A DNA stretch of 64,000 nucleotides, taken from contig JAQISU010000118.1 in the NCBI GenBank assembly GCA_029339505.1, forward strand, positions 5,321,501 to 5,385,500, read 5' to 3'. The notes beneath the pieces are model-generated. The model was not told where the DNA came from. It saw nothing but the letters and a program-made list of their open reading frames with translations, and did no database searches. A program made the position numbers and the translations under genes. This stretch comes from Unio delphinus. Lineage: Eukaryota; Mollusca; Bivalvia; Unionida; Unionidae. This document shows positions 31,023 to 43,908 of this stretch, piece by piece. Numbering within the stretch: position 1 is the stretch's first letter; every line of letters begins with the position of its first letter.

Positions 31023-32669
31023 TGTTGACCCTGATCTATCTGTACTTTATATGTTTCCATATCTTATTCTCTGCTGTTTGCATTTGGGAGTACATTATGC
31101 TTAAAAAAAAACGTTGCATACCCATAGCTCGCTGGGTCATTGTTGCTAATTTTCACAACTCACTAATCTCTCTTCATCATACATGAAACTCTGTAACTTT
31201 ATAATTAATTCTTTGGAAGCTGGATTTCTTTTGTACATTGCTGTTGAGTTTTGCAGACTTTACTTCTTTGTCTACACATAATTCTTTGTTGCGGTCATTG
31301 GTGATGGTTATTTGGATTTTGAATTTTTATATCTTTTTTCTGCCTTTATAACCCTGTAAAAAAAATATTATTAATTTTGGATGAGGGGTTGCTCAATATT
31401 TATTGAAAATCTCTTCTCTCACATAAATGTGACTTTCCATTCATTTTCAATCTATTAAATTGAAATGGCGCAATTAGTCGTCATATTGTGTTGAATTGTC
31501 AAATAGTCAGTCTCAACGTAAGGAACATAGAACTATTCTCAGTCTAATTTTAAGAAATTATTTGCAAATATTTGTCTGTCATAAATCCAAATTAAAACCT
31601 TTCAGTGGAAATAAGATCAGTTCTTCAATACTAATTAGCTGTTGATGTTTTGTGACTTGGTTTGTCTTTAGTGACCTTTCTTTAGTTGATACTGCTTGTG
31701 TGCTGCTACCAACTGTTATTGAATTTAAAATCTTAAGCTAAATCAAGGAGATTGAAATTGGATTTTAAAATTTTGCAAGCTGGTACTGGCACATGCTTTC
31801 ATAATTCATCGTCAGTATTTCTTTTAGTGAGGGATCTAAGAAAATTTGTGAGTTGGATTGAATTTTCTGTTCTTACAGGAGTTGCTGGTATGTTTAGATA
31901 TTTTTCTTTATAGCATTTTTATTAAGAGGCAGTAGGCATCAAAATGATCCTCTCTCTGTCATGTATTACCCAATCACATTAACACTCGGAATTACTTCTT
32001 GTACCTCCCAAGTTCAGCCCACCCATAGACTTCAAAAAGTCTATTTGCCTATACTTTCTATAGACAAAAGGAAGTAACTCTTACAGCTAACCTCTCCTTA
32101 CTGTACTAGGTGACACTCCATGTACTGGATATCATGAGTTTTGACCTTGAAAATCCATGGATTTTAATCCTTGTCTTTTAGCCATCCAACAGTCAGTTTT
32201 GGTACTACAGTAAATCAATCATACTACCGGTAATGGAAAAGATACTGCATAAATTTTGTTGTATATTTTCATGAAATTTCAAATATTATGAGCAAATTTG
32301 TTACCACTTTATATAACATGTTTAGTTGTTTACATCGGTAATGCCCTATTTCAGCTTCAGTACAGTTGTTCTTGTTCATAGGTTTGCCTTTTCATAATTA
32401 TTATCACTTTATTCTGATAAATTTATTTTATTATTGGGATATAATAATATTATACATTGTTTAAGTCAATCCTTGTTAGTTTGATTAGTAACTGTTTTCT
32501 TTATACTATTTGCGGAGTATTGTTGATTTAGGATGACTAACAAATTATGCATTTTTTGATATTCGATAGCCATTATCTCACATTCTATTTACACTTGGTG
32601 TGTTTTGTTTTTTATATTTTTATTTGGTCTGTTACATCATAGCTGTTGAATGTAAACAATACAGGTGTT
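31023..32669. other. Intron sequence, with one arm of an inverted match
   Basis: No coding signal is seen. The segment 31966-31983 is the exact reverse complement of 39634-39651, and 32061-32084 matches 39827-39850 in inverted orientation. These may be remnants of DIRS-type terminal regions. Confidence 0.45.
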
Positions 32670-32673
32670 TTAA

Positions 32674-33867
32674 CACTTTAGCTACGATTGCTGCATCTGC
32701 ATCACCTGTAAATAGCTCCTGAACCCCACTGACACATATATGCAGTGCCGATAAGCCTAGTTTACTACCCCAGTGTCACTTATGTGCGTAAAGTTCAGTA
32801 GTACTCTAAACTCCAGTGTGGCATCTATTCAGACGTGACTGCTATGCTAACGAAACGTTTGGTTGAAAGTACAGAAGTTTACATATTTTTGATTAAGATA
32901 ACCAATGAGAGGATTGTTTACTCAACATCATTTTGATACAAGTTTGAAAGCTGAGAGGTTAAATTTAGACACATGGTAAGGGCTTTTCTGCGCTTTACAA
33001 AACATGTTTAGTTGAGATAAACAAAGATGGATTCTGATTCAGATATGAGTGATTTTAAAGGGTTAAGTCCAAGTGATGTCAAAAAGTTTAATGGATCATT
33101 CTTACAAAATGGATCAGATATTGATGTTAGTCTCATTTCAACACCAAATGTAAGTGAGTTTGAATCAAATGACAAGGATATAGTCCCACAATGGAATGAT
33201 GACCTTGCAGTGTTCAAGATCAATGATTTTTTATTCTCATGTTGGTTCAACAATCAAGCTTGAACCACTAAGCAATGAAAAAGATTTTTTTCACAAGTTT
33301 TTTTCCAGAATCTTTGTTGGAAAATCTTGTGAAAGAAACATGATTATGCCAAGCAAATGGGGGACCAAAAAGCAAAACCTGAAATGGTATGAAATCAGCA
33401 TCACATAAATGTGGGCATATCTTGGAATATACATTGTCATTTATGTGTGAATAATGACTGTTTTGAGAGGTATCACTCTCAGCTTTGTAATTAGAGTGTG
33501 GATTTCATTCATGTTTTTATATGTACATATATAAATATTCGACTTATTTTGTGGGATTCAAAACAGTTTACATGACTGTGATTTTTTGCATAATGGGATG
33601 TAGTAGTATATAAAGTGGAAATATATGAAGAACAGACACTATACAAGGTAAGCGTTTTTTTTTATTTCACTGAAACCCAGCAAAAAAAACTAATGAAACA
33701 ATGAATATAAATCATTAAATGTAACCATGTTTTTATTATCAATTTCTGTAGTCAGCCTTGATGATGCTCAAGTATTCAGCCTAGCAATCAGCCTCAGTAG
33801 TCTGAGTAACTGATATGATAGCACTCAGCAGTAATGAAAATGCACAACAGTTGAAGTAGCTAAAGGG
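32674..33867 (+). mobile_element. piggyBac element copy with TTAA target sites
   Basis: The left end CACTTTAGCTAC and the right end GTAGCTAAAGGG are terminal inverted repeats (11 of 12 match). They are flanked by TTAA at 32670-32673 and 33868-33871, the piggyBac hallmark. The 1.19-kb element keeps only the beginning of a transposase gene, so it is an internally deleted non-autonomous copy. Confidence 0.85.
33027..33450 (+). pseudogene. piggyBac transposase, N-terminal remnant
   Basis: A start MDSDSDMSDFKG is typical of piggyBac transposases. It leads into PQWNDDLAVFKINDF, and then, after frameshifts, LEPLSNEKDFFHKFFPESLL and YAKQ-like sequence up to about 33450. There the family normally continues for several hundred residues, but here the sequence stops. 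At least two frameshifts and a large deletion make it non-functional. Confidence 0.7.
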
Positions 33868-33904
33868 TTAAGGTGGTAGAAGACAGTCATCAATCTTGCT
33901 TTAC

Positions 33905-34506
33905 CTGCCCGAAATCTCATCATCTAAAACCTGTAGGGTTATCTGCCCTAAATCTCATCATCTAAAACCTGTAGGGTTATCTGCCCTAAATCTCATCATC
34001 TAAAACCTTTTGGGTTATCTGCCCTAAATCTCATCATCTAAAACCTGGAGAGTTATCTGCCCTAAATATCATCATCTAAAACCTGTAGGGTTATCTGCCC
34101 TAAATATCATCATCTAAAACCTGTAGGGTTATCTGCCCTAAATCTCATCATCTAAAACCTGTAGGGTTATCTGCCCTAAATCTCATCTAAAACCTGTAGG
34201 GTTATCTACCCTAAATATCATCATCTAAAACCTGTAGGGTTATCTGCCCTAAATCTCATCATCTAAAACCTGTAGGGTTATCTGCCCTAAATCTCATCAT
34301 CTAAAACCTGTAGGGTTATCTGCCCTAAATCTCATCATCTAAAACCTGTAGGGTTATCTGCCCTAAATCTCATCATCTAAAACCTGTAGGGTTATCTGCC
34401 CTAAATCTCATCATCTAAAACCTGTAGGGTTATCTGCCCTAAATCTCATCATCTAAAACCTTTAGGGTTATCGGCCCTAAATCTCATCATCTAAAACCTG
34501 TAGGGT
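33905..34506. repeat. 38-bp minisatellite, about 16 copies
   Basis: The unit is CTGCCCTAAATCTCATCATC then TAAAACCTGTAGGGTTAT. There is one 3-base deletion variant near 34185, and ATATC/ATCTC variants are scattered. The repeats touch each other without spacers. Confidence 0.95.
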
Positions 34507-34687
34507 GTGCTCTTTGTGGGCAAAAGATACATGATTAAAAAAAGTAGCTTAAGGGTAGGTAATAAAGGGCTTGGTCAAAATAAAGTGGTTAAGATATCTT
34601 ATGTTTGCACCATTTCTCTGACTTATTATCTAGTTTAGCTAGGGGTAATGGAATCCTTCCTTCTCCATCTGTTTATTTGCTTTAAAT

Positions 34688-35083
34688 GGAAGATATATAT
34701 CAGATGGACAGAGATGTTAAATGAATGGTGATCAATATGGAAGATATATTACAGATGGACACTGGATAGAGATCTTGAATCAATGGTGATCAGTATGGAA
34801 GATATATTACAGATGGACACTGGACAGAGATGTTAAATGAACGGTGATAAATATGGAAAATATATTACAGATGGACACTGGACAGAGATGTTAAATCAAT
34901 GGTGATAAATATGGAAGACATATTACAGATGGACACTGGACAGAGATGTTAAATCAATGGTGATAAATATGGAAGATATATTACAGATGGACACTGGACA
35001 GAGATGTTAAATCAATGGTGATAAATATGGAAGATATATTACAGAAGGACACTGGACAGTCTTAAATCAATGGTGATCAATAT
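34688..35083. repeat. 58-bp minisatellite, about 7 copies
   Basis: The unit is GGAAGATATATTACAGATGG, then ACACTGGACAGAGATGTTAA, then ATCAATGGTGATAAATAT. The first and last copies are shortened. Confidence 0.9.
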
Positions 35084-35307
35084 GATTCATAAAGCTTCAT
35101 TATCAAGAAAGTAGACAGGCAAATACAATGATGTTGTATTGTACAAATCTAGGCAACCCATTGGGTGCATGCCAGGCTCCCCATCCATACATGTTATAGA
35201 CACTGAAGCCAAGTGTATGGGAGTGTTTTATGAATTTTGTCCAGTTTTCCTGCCAACATCATTCTTACAGCCAATTATTTATTGCTCTAGCTTATAACCA
35301 ACCCATC

Positions 35308-35950
35308 CAGCCATCTGGCAAACAAACTGACCATGGTTTAGTTACCAAACACTGTCTAGCCATCTGGCAAACAAACTGACCATGGTTTAGTTATCAAACA
35401 CTGTCTAGCCATCTAGCAAACAAACTGACCATGGTTTAGTTATCAAAAGACTGTCTAGCCATCTGGCAAACAAACTGACCATGGTTTAGTTATCAAACAC
35501 TGTCTAGCCATCTGGCAAACAAACTGACCATGGTTTAGTTATCAAACACTGTTCATCCATCTGACCAACAAACTGACCTTGCTTTAGTTATCGAACACTG
35601 TTCATCCATCTGGCCAACAGACTGACCATGGTTTAGTTATCAAACACTGTTCATCCATCTGATCAACAAACTGACCATGGTTTAGATATCAAACACTGTC
35701 CATCAGTCTGGCCAACAGACTGACGATGTTTTAGTTATCAAACACTATCCAGTCATCCGGCCAATAAACTGACCATGATTTAGTTATCAATCACTGTTCA
35801 TCCATCCGGCCAACAGACTGACCATGGTTAGTTATCAAACACTGTCCAGCTTTCTGGCAAACAAACTGACCATGGTTTGGTAATCAAACACTGTCCAGCC
35901 ATCTGGCAAACAAACTGCCCAGGGTTTAGTTATCAAACACTGTTCATCCA
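35308..35950. repeat. 49-bp minisatellite, about 13 copies
   Basis: The unit is AGCCATCTGGCAAACAAACT, then GACCATGGTTTAGTTATCAA, then ACACTGTCT. Copies towards the right are more diverged (TTCATCCATC variants). The unit length equals that of the 7930-11890 array, but the sequence is unrelated. Confidence 0.9.
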
Positions 35951-36860
35951 TACCATCAGTGATGATGTCTAATGCTGACTATGCTGCCTGGACCAGCCAT
36001 CCAGATGACCCTCTGGCCATTTTAACTGATCTGACAACACCCAAAAGTCAAGCTCAGTGTGCACAAGTGCAGTAGGCTAACCAGCCAAGCCAGCCAACTG
36101 CACCAACCCAGCTGTCTGTACTGCCTCAGGCATCCATGCCAAACCAGTCGACTGTGCCAGGCATCATATTAGTATATAAGCCATCTGGAATCTCCCCAAA
36201 CAGCTTTTGTAGTGGTCCAGTGTGGAAAATTTATGGCAATACATGCTGTTATAGCATCATTTTTGCCATATTGTATGACATATCCAGGGACATACCCATT
36301 AGATACAATGACTATTTGGTCTCCCGATAATTTCATTTCTACCTTGGAAGGAACTGAAGTCAGTTTTAGAGTGACCACAAAAGAAATATTTCATATCCTA
36401 CCCCTTACAGAATGTCCCCTACTTACAAAGTTGAGGTTTAGATTGATTCATCCTTCAGAATTTTACCAGACTGAAAATTTATGGAAAGAGCTAGTTGATT
36501 ATCATGAAAAATCAACAATCCTGGTAATAACAAGGTTTGGGGGGAGTCAATTTCTGGCCAGGTCACACCATGTCACCTATCAGATGGGTGTGCCTCGCCT
36601 TGACAAAGATTTCATTGCCAATCAATATGTCATCCCTGTGTACTACAGGGTGAACAAACAAGTTTTCAATGCCACATCAAAATTTAAATGAAATGTGGTT
36701 TCTGTTTCTTTTCTGTTAGATTAGGCTTCTCGTGTAGTATACCGCTTGGCAGAGACAGCAGAGAACAATCATGCTTGGGATGCAGACAGTCACATATCTT
36801 CAAGGCATCCTAACTCCATACAGTGACATCCCCTCTAGGCATCCTAACTCCAGACAATGA
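35951..36860 (+). other. Possible gag-side remnant upstream of DIRS relic; 159-codon open frame
   Basis: The sequence becomes less AT-rich and lies immediately before the DIRS reverse transcriptase remnant. A frame at 36212-36691 is open for 159 codons (…TECPLLTKLRFRLIHPSEFY…), but I do not recognise it. It may be part of the decayed retrotransposon or an unrelated inserted fragment. No splice sites in phase with the kinase gene are seen. Confidence 0.35.
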
Positions 36861-36989
36861 CATTCCCTCAGATGGATGCTAGGCTCCTTCTGTTTCACAG
36901 CAGATGTACCAATTTATTCCCTTGTGACCAGTGGTGGACACATTTGATTTTGGAGAGCCTCTACATCTCGTTCAGCCAGCCCTCTTGTA

Positions 36990-38350
36990 ACCCTCTTATC
37001 AGTCTCCTTTCATTATGGAGATTGAAGCTGACCCCTATATGCCAGCCAGCACATTGCAGAATGAGATAAAGTATTTACCAGACAAATGGGTGGTAGAGAT
37101 CATTCCAAATACAGCATCCCTGCTTCTATTAGAGGCTATTCTTGGTCAAGAAAGCCAATAGGAAATTGTGTCCCATGATAGATTTATGCAATATTGTTAT
37201 ATTCATAAAAGCCTCAACGTTCAAAATGGAAACTGTAGTTAATACACAGTAAGTGTTGACCTGTCTGAGACATACTTCCACATTCCCATTCATGTAACAT
37301 TATGAAAATACATGTCTAGCAGTGTAATCAGTTTCAAGCCCTGACTTTTAGCCTCAACCTCAGCCCTGAACATTGGGCTTTGTCACCACCCTTTTCCATT
37401 CGACATCCTCATCCCAGACATCAGTGTACCTAGATAACATCCTAAAGAAACACATGGTAAGTTCAGGTTTTTTTTCATGATGTGCACAACCTTCTCTGTA
37501 TCATTCATAAGTTTGGGTTAATTGTAAATATGGACAGTCAGTGCTTGTTTCCTTCACAACATTTTATTCATTTGGGTATGGAGTTCTGCATCAATTTCAA
37601 CCTAGTCTGTCTTCCTCCCACTAATACATCAATACATTGACTTCATTGTTCTTGTGTCTGAGAGGGGTTCTTCGAAAAGTTGTATCACAGCTAGAGTGTT
37701 CCTTCAACTTCTTGGCCTTTAATTAATCTTAACTGCCTCTACATTCGTCCTTTGCAGTTGGCCCTTCTCATTGGCATACAGATTTCTTGTTCATTAGGTC
37801 AGCAGATGAATAGAAATCTGGTTCTTCCTAGTTCAGTGGCAGAACAGAGACTACCATTGTGAAAACCACAGACACAGGCCATAATTTGCTCAGATGTTAC
37901 TGGTCTTTGACAGGGTCAGTGGCAATTAGACACAATTAGAGAGAACCCTTCATATAAACCTCCTGAAAGTCTCCAATCATTGGTATGACTGTCTTCATTA
38001 AAAAACAATCCTGATTTCAGACAATTTGGTGGTGGTCAATTACCTTCAGGAACAAGATGAAATGAAGTCACCAAAACTATGATTGTTGGTATGGAATTAT
38101 ATTTTGTTGGTGCCCGCAGTATCAAATAAGCATTCAGGTATGACACATTCCAGGCAGCCTCAATATTTTGGCCAATTCTTGCTCAAGGAGTACAAGGCTA
38201 TTCACACAGAATGGTCCCACCCTCTGTCTATCTTCCACAGAGTGTGCAAAGTTTAGGATAGACCAAGGTTGACATATTTATGAGAAGGTGGAACAACAAG
38301 CTGTCCGCATTGGTTTCCCCATTTCTGGATACAAGTACATGGACAGTTAA
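36990..38350 (+). pseudogene. DIRS-type retrotransposon reverse transcriptase/RNase H relic
   Basis: Several frames together spell DIRS-like landmarks in the right order. They are LQNEIKYLPDKWVVEIIPN (from about 37051), then VSVDLSETYFHIPIH at about 37251-37295, the DIRS/Ty3 'VDLxDAYxHIPI' motif. GLIVNMDSQCLFPSQ and a LGMEF motif follow near 37512-37590, then DNLVVVNYLQEQ near 38017, the RNase H core. IPGSLN near 38150 is the usual follow-up to the RNase H domain. Many stops and frameshifts break the frame. A tyrosine recombinase, diagnostic of DIRS, is not seen, so assignment rests on the RT/RNase H sequence pattern. Confidence 0.7.
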
Positions 38351-40410
38351 AATTCCTTCAGTTGATTGGTAGTGAATCTGGGCCTGTGTCTTCCCCTGTG
38401 AGCTTCTGATTTTGAAGTTAATTCAGGAATAAGGGTCACAGATTGCAAAATAATCCAGATAAACCACTCTTTAATGTGACAATTCATGGATGACTTGACA
38501 ACAGACTTGCCAAAGAAATTCTTAGCAGTACTGAAGCATATCAAACAGCATGGTCACTAATTTTTCACTTATGCTCAGAGAAACTTGTACTTCAAGTGTC
38601 ACTCTTGTCCAGACGGACATCTGCATAACAAACTTCCATCTTTCAATTGTAGAGACGATCTCATCAGTTAGATGGCCCTCTATGTTAAAGGTATTTGAGG
38701 TGACTGGTGTTGTGCAAATGATGTCACACCACTGTCCATTCCCAGCTGGTTAACTTTCTTTTTCTCTTTAAAAGTAAGAAGCTGGTGCCGATAACTATTA
38801 AGAGATATTGCTCCATGATTCTGACACACTGGGACATCATTGGATATCATGACGTTAGCGACAAATAAGATCTCCCACAAATAAGATCTCCCATACTTGC
38901 TAATGAACGTTGCTCATTAACCTTGTTTCTAATGTGGAATCTATCGAGTTCAGTCATTTTAACGACATAACCAGATTTCAATGCTAAGAATGGCATCTAA
39001 CTACTTCTATTCAGAAAATATTAATGCAGAGAGAGAAAGACAGACAGACACAAGGCTATAGAACCCAGTACATGCTCTACGAGTTTATCTGGTCCAAGAC
39101 TTTTACAGAAACCAGGAAAACAGGACATTACCTCGGAGGTGTTGACCTGGCTAAAGTGAGTCATCCAATTATGATTCTCACAGAAACAAGTACATCTGAT
39201 GAGGTTTTCTGCTCATAAAATATCAGCAGTTTTTATGAGCATTGCCATTGCAATTCATTGTCTCAGTTAAAAAATAAGAGTTTCAGTCTGTTCGCATGCC
39301 CAGTCCACTTTTTCTTCTTTCTTTTTGTGTGACATGTTCTCACAAATCACACAGTTGAAACTAGTTGGCCACATGGTGTTGCAGTCACCAGACTACATTA
39401 CTCCTGACACACCATGGGTAGGACCAATCAAATTTTACTGTATAAGCCTGAGAAAAACCTTCCATTTTAGTTATTTATTGTGTGTGGATATCCACAGGAC
39501 ATTGTTTTCCACATGCTTATACGCTTATATTCAGTTGTGTCGGCTATATGTAGGAGATTTTTACTCTTAAAAGTTCTTTTGTGTGTGCTTTTAAGTGGAT
39601 GCTCAGTGATCCTCCTTCCCCTATTGTCTTAACGTTAATGTGATTGGGTAAAAAGGAAATTTTTTATAGTAAATTATGTTTCTCAGAAAATATTTACCCA
39701 GTCCTATTACATACTATAAATCTCTCATAACCCTCCACACAATGCGAGCATCAGGTCGAAAATATTGCTTAAGTTTAAACTGATGATATCTGGTATGCGG
39801 AGCACCAGTTTAAAAAAAGGTTATTTGTAAGAGTTACTTCACTTTGTCTGTGCAATATTTGGACAGACTTTTTCAAATCCTTATGAGGTCTCGATTCAGG
39901 TGGTAACAAAACTAATTTCTTTTGTTAGTTTAATTAGTAACTATTTTTTTGGGAGAAACATAATTTACAATAAAATTTTCTTTCATATATATTTTGCTGT
40001 ACCTACTAACTTTGCAAGTGCTCTATACAGCTTTTTCCCTCAGAAAAACTTGAGAGTCATCCTTACACACCATGTTCCCATATGCAGAAAAAAAGACTTG
40101 CAGGTGATCTGTACAGTTTCTGACTAAAGTCATTCTTTAGGGATTCAAATTATAGCTACAAGATACATGAATGTGGAAAAGCCAAAAGAAACCATTAATC
40201 TGTTAATGTAGAGAAATGTATCTGGCTGAGTAACATTTTATCACAAGTTTGATGACATTTTGATTTTTAGCCACCTGCTTACATTTTATCACAAGTTTGA
40301 TGACTTATTTGGATTTTTAGTCACCTGCTTACATTTTTTAATCAAACATGTCTTCTGGACATATAAAAATGTTTGAAAAACAGTTTTTTAAAAATTCAGT
40401 TAAAATTTCA
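38351..40410. other. Intron sequence with possible DIRS remnants
   Basis: No intact gene is seen. 39634-39651 is the exact reverse complement of 31966-31983, and 39827-39850 matches 32061-32084 inverted. A 54-base direct duplication containing TTTTATCACAAGTTTGATGA lies near 40235-40330. The first 700 bases may still belong to the DIRS relic. Confidence 0.4.
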
Positions 40411-42285
40411 TTAATAATAATAACAATAATAATAATAATAATAATAACAATAACAATAATAATACTAATGATAATGCTTTATTTATAGAGGGTGACTCAT
40501 TAGTCAAGGACTATTCTCCCTGGAGGCCCTCTTAAGGAGAGTATAACAATGCACATTATATGAAGATAGCAATAATTAGTGTTTATTTTAGCATGTTTAG
40601 TATTAAAATACTAAATTCCCTTATTTATTAGAAACACATACATGCTCATGATATCTCTTCTTAAATACTCTAATATTTTCAGCAGATTTTACATGTAGTG
40701 GAAGCTTGTTCCACAGAACTATACCAGAGTATTGGAAGCTCTTTTTAAATTGCTCTGTTTAGTCCCTGGTTTTGGTTGTGATATTGATCTCAGCTGGTAT
40801 TGTTTTTGAGAAAGGCCTGAATTAGTCTAGATACTCTGGTACAGTTCCATTTATACATTTATATAAAAGATCTGCCTTGTGAAATTTATCCTTTCATATA
40901 TTATGAGCCATTTGAGTTCTGCAAATAATACTTTTGAGGGATGATCAATAGATGCATCTAAAATTATGTGCACTGCTAATTTCTGAAGTTTATAAATTCT
41001 GTCAAGCTAAGATTTAGCACAGTTTCCCCATACATTTGAACAATAATCCATTGTTGGATGAAATATGACCTATAGTATATAGATTGCAAGTTTCCATAGG
41101 TAAATATTTCTTAATTCTGCTGAGTAGGCACTTTTAGATGACAGTGTTTTACAAAGCCTATCAATATGGTCATCCCATAACAAATTATTATCAATAGACA
41201 CACATACAAGCTTTCATGTTTGACATTTTGTAATGGATGATTATTTATTGCAAGAGATAGTTCTGGGTTCCCTGACTTGTATAGCCTATGTGATGTCCCC
41301 AAAATCATAAATTTTATTTTACCTTCATTAATTACCATGATCCTATTTTGTTGTGCCCAGCTATGGACTCTAAGTTAAATCTAATTTAGATAACATCAGT
41401 ATCAGAACTAGATGTATACAAGGCGACATCATCTGCAAACAAATCTGTATTGGTGGATTCATTATTTAATGGTAGATCATTGATATAGATAAGGAAGAGG
41501 AGAGGTTCCAAAACTGAGCCTTGAGGGACTCTTGAATGAATAGTGCGAGTCTGAGAGCTAATATTGCCAATGCTTACTTGTTGAGACCTTTGTTTAGGTA
41601 TGATCTAAACCAGTTTTAAGAAGGATTGTTGAAACTATAACAGTTCAACTTTTGCAGCAGAATTTCATGATCAACAAAAATAAAGGCTTTCTTGAAGTCA
41701 AGGAAAACAATTCCAGTCACATGTCAATTATCCGTTTCCTTGAGCAATTAATTTGGTGAGTTCTGTTTGGCATGACTGGTACTTTCTAAATCCTAATTGA
41801 GCTTTTTGAAATAGTAAGTTTCAAACATTTACAGACCTGAATGTCTAAATGCTTTTCAAATATTTTTGACAATACAGGTAGAATTGATTCTGGTCTGTAA
41901 TTCACTGGATCCTCCTTTTCTCATTTCTTAAAGATAGGTGTAACCTTTGCACATTTCAATTGTTCTTGAAAATTACCACTCATTATATTTAAGTTTATAT
42001 TATGTGTTAATGACTTTGTTATTACTGGTGCAGCAGTTTTAAGAATTCATGGACCAATACCATCCAATTTAGAGGATTTATTAATATTCACCTTTATTAG
42101 CTTATCAAAAACAAAATCTATCCTGTCATATATTGGGAACCATTTGAGTTCTGTAAACAATGCTTTTTGAGGGATGATCAATAGATGCATCTACAATTAC
42201 ACAAACCGCTCATTTCTGAAGTTTATAAATCCTGTCAACGTTAGATTTAGCACATTTTCCTCATACATTTCAACATTTGATCCAG
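40411..42285 (-). mobile_element. Second LINE copy of the same family, strongly decayed
   Basis: On the - strand, the 3' end is a (TAA)n tract at about 40411-40465, followed by a 3' UTR sharing GCTTTATTTATAGAGGGTGA and GGAGGCCCTC with the copy at 25504. Reverse transcriptase remnants include PQGSVLEPLLFLIYINDLP and FADDV near 41430-41530. MVINEGKIKFMI at 41338 downwards corresponds to MVVNTGKTKILL of the other copy. A segment of the 3' part (40897-41040) is present again at 42125-42275. Confidence 0.8.
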
Positions 42286-42481
42286 ACCAGCTTATTATCT
42301 CCTTTATTCCATTGGATTTGTTCTTCTGCATCAACAGTGCAAATATTTGAAATTGATTCTGTTTTATTGGTTGAAATGTGTTTGTGGGGTGTATTTTTCA
42401 TGGATCTCCAAGAAGGAGTGATATACATGTACTGGTATATGTCCCAATGGCATGATGAAAATGTAAAAACAACGAAAAATG

Positions 42482-43908
42482 TATCAGATATAGAATGATA
42501 GACAGGGTCCAGTGTCAGAATGGATCAATTATAGAATGATAGACAGGGTCCAGTATCAGAATGGATCAATTATAGAATGATAGGATCCAGTGTTAGAATG
42601 GATCAAATATAGAATGATAGACAGGGTCCAGTGTCAGAATGGATCAAATATAGAATGACAGACAGGGTCCAGTGTCAGAATGGATCAAATATAGAATGAC
42701 AGACAGGGTCCAGTGTTAGAATGGATCAAATATAGAATGATAAACAGGGTCAGGTGTCAGAATGGATCAATTATAGAATGATAGACAGGATCCAGTGTCA
42801 GAATGGATCAAATATAGAATGATAGACAGGGTCCAGTGTCAGAATGGATCAAATATAGAAAGACTGGGTCCAGTGTCAGAATGGATCAATTATAGAATGA
42901 TAGATATGGTCAGGTGTCAGTATGGATCAATTATAGAATGATAGACAGGATCCAGTATCAGAATGGATCAAATATAGAAAGACAGGTTCCAGTGTCAGAA
43001 TGGATCAAATATAGTATGAGACAGGGTCAGGTGTCAGAATGGATCAAATATAGAATGATAGACAGGGTCCAGTGTCAGAATGGATCAAATATAGAAAGAC
43101 AGGGTCCAGTGTCAGAATGGATCAATTATAGAATGATAGACATGGTCAGGTGTCAGAATGAATCAATTATAGAATGATAAACAGGGTCAGGTGTCAGTAT
43201 AGATCAAATATAGTATGATAGACAGGGTTAGGTGTCAGAATGGATCATATATAGTATGATAGACAGGCACTTGTATCAGAAGGGATCATATATACACTGA
43301 TAGACAGGGACTGGTGTCAGAATGGATCATATATAGTATGATAGACAGGCACTTGTATCAGAAGGGATCATATATACACTGATAGACAGGGACTGGTGTC
43401 AGAATGGATCATATATAGTATGATAGACAGGGTCTGGTGTCAGAATGGATCATATATAGACTGATAGACAGGGACTTGTATCAGAAGGGATCATATATAG
43501 ACTGATAGACAGGGACTTGTATCAGAATGGATCATATATAGACTGATAGACAGGGACTTGTATCAGAAGGGATCATATATAGACTGATAGACAGGGACTT
43601 GTATCAGAAGGGATCATATATAGACTGATAGACAGGGACTTGTATCAGAAGGGATCATATATAGACTGATAGACAGGGACTTGTATCAGAATGGATCATA
43701 TATAGTATGATAGACAGGGACTTGTATCAAAATGGATCAAATATAGACTGATAGACAGGGACTGGTGTCAGAATGGATCATATATAGTATGATAGACAGG
43801 GACTTGTATCAGAATGGATGATATATAGACTAATAGACAGGGACTGGTGTCAGAATGGATCATATATAGTATGATAGACAGGGACTTGTATGAGAAGGGA
43901 TCATTGTA
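42482..43908. repeat. 41-bp minisatellite in two subfamilies, about 35 copies
   Basis: The left half uses AGACAGGGTCCAGTGTCAGA then ATGGATCAAATATAGAATGAT. The right half, from about 43200, uses AGACAGGGACTTGTATCAGA then AGGGATCATATATAGACTGAT. A transition zone around 43190-43450 mixes both types, including a duplicated block. Confidence 0.93.

Noticed and set aside
33905..34506. CRISPR-like look of the 38-bp repeat
   Set aside because: Units are directly adjacent with no unique spacers, and the genome is eukaryotic.
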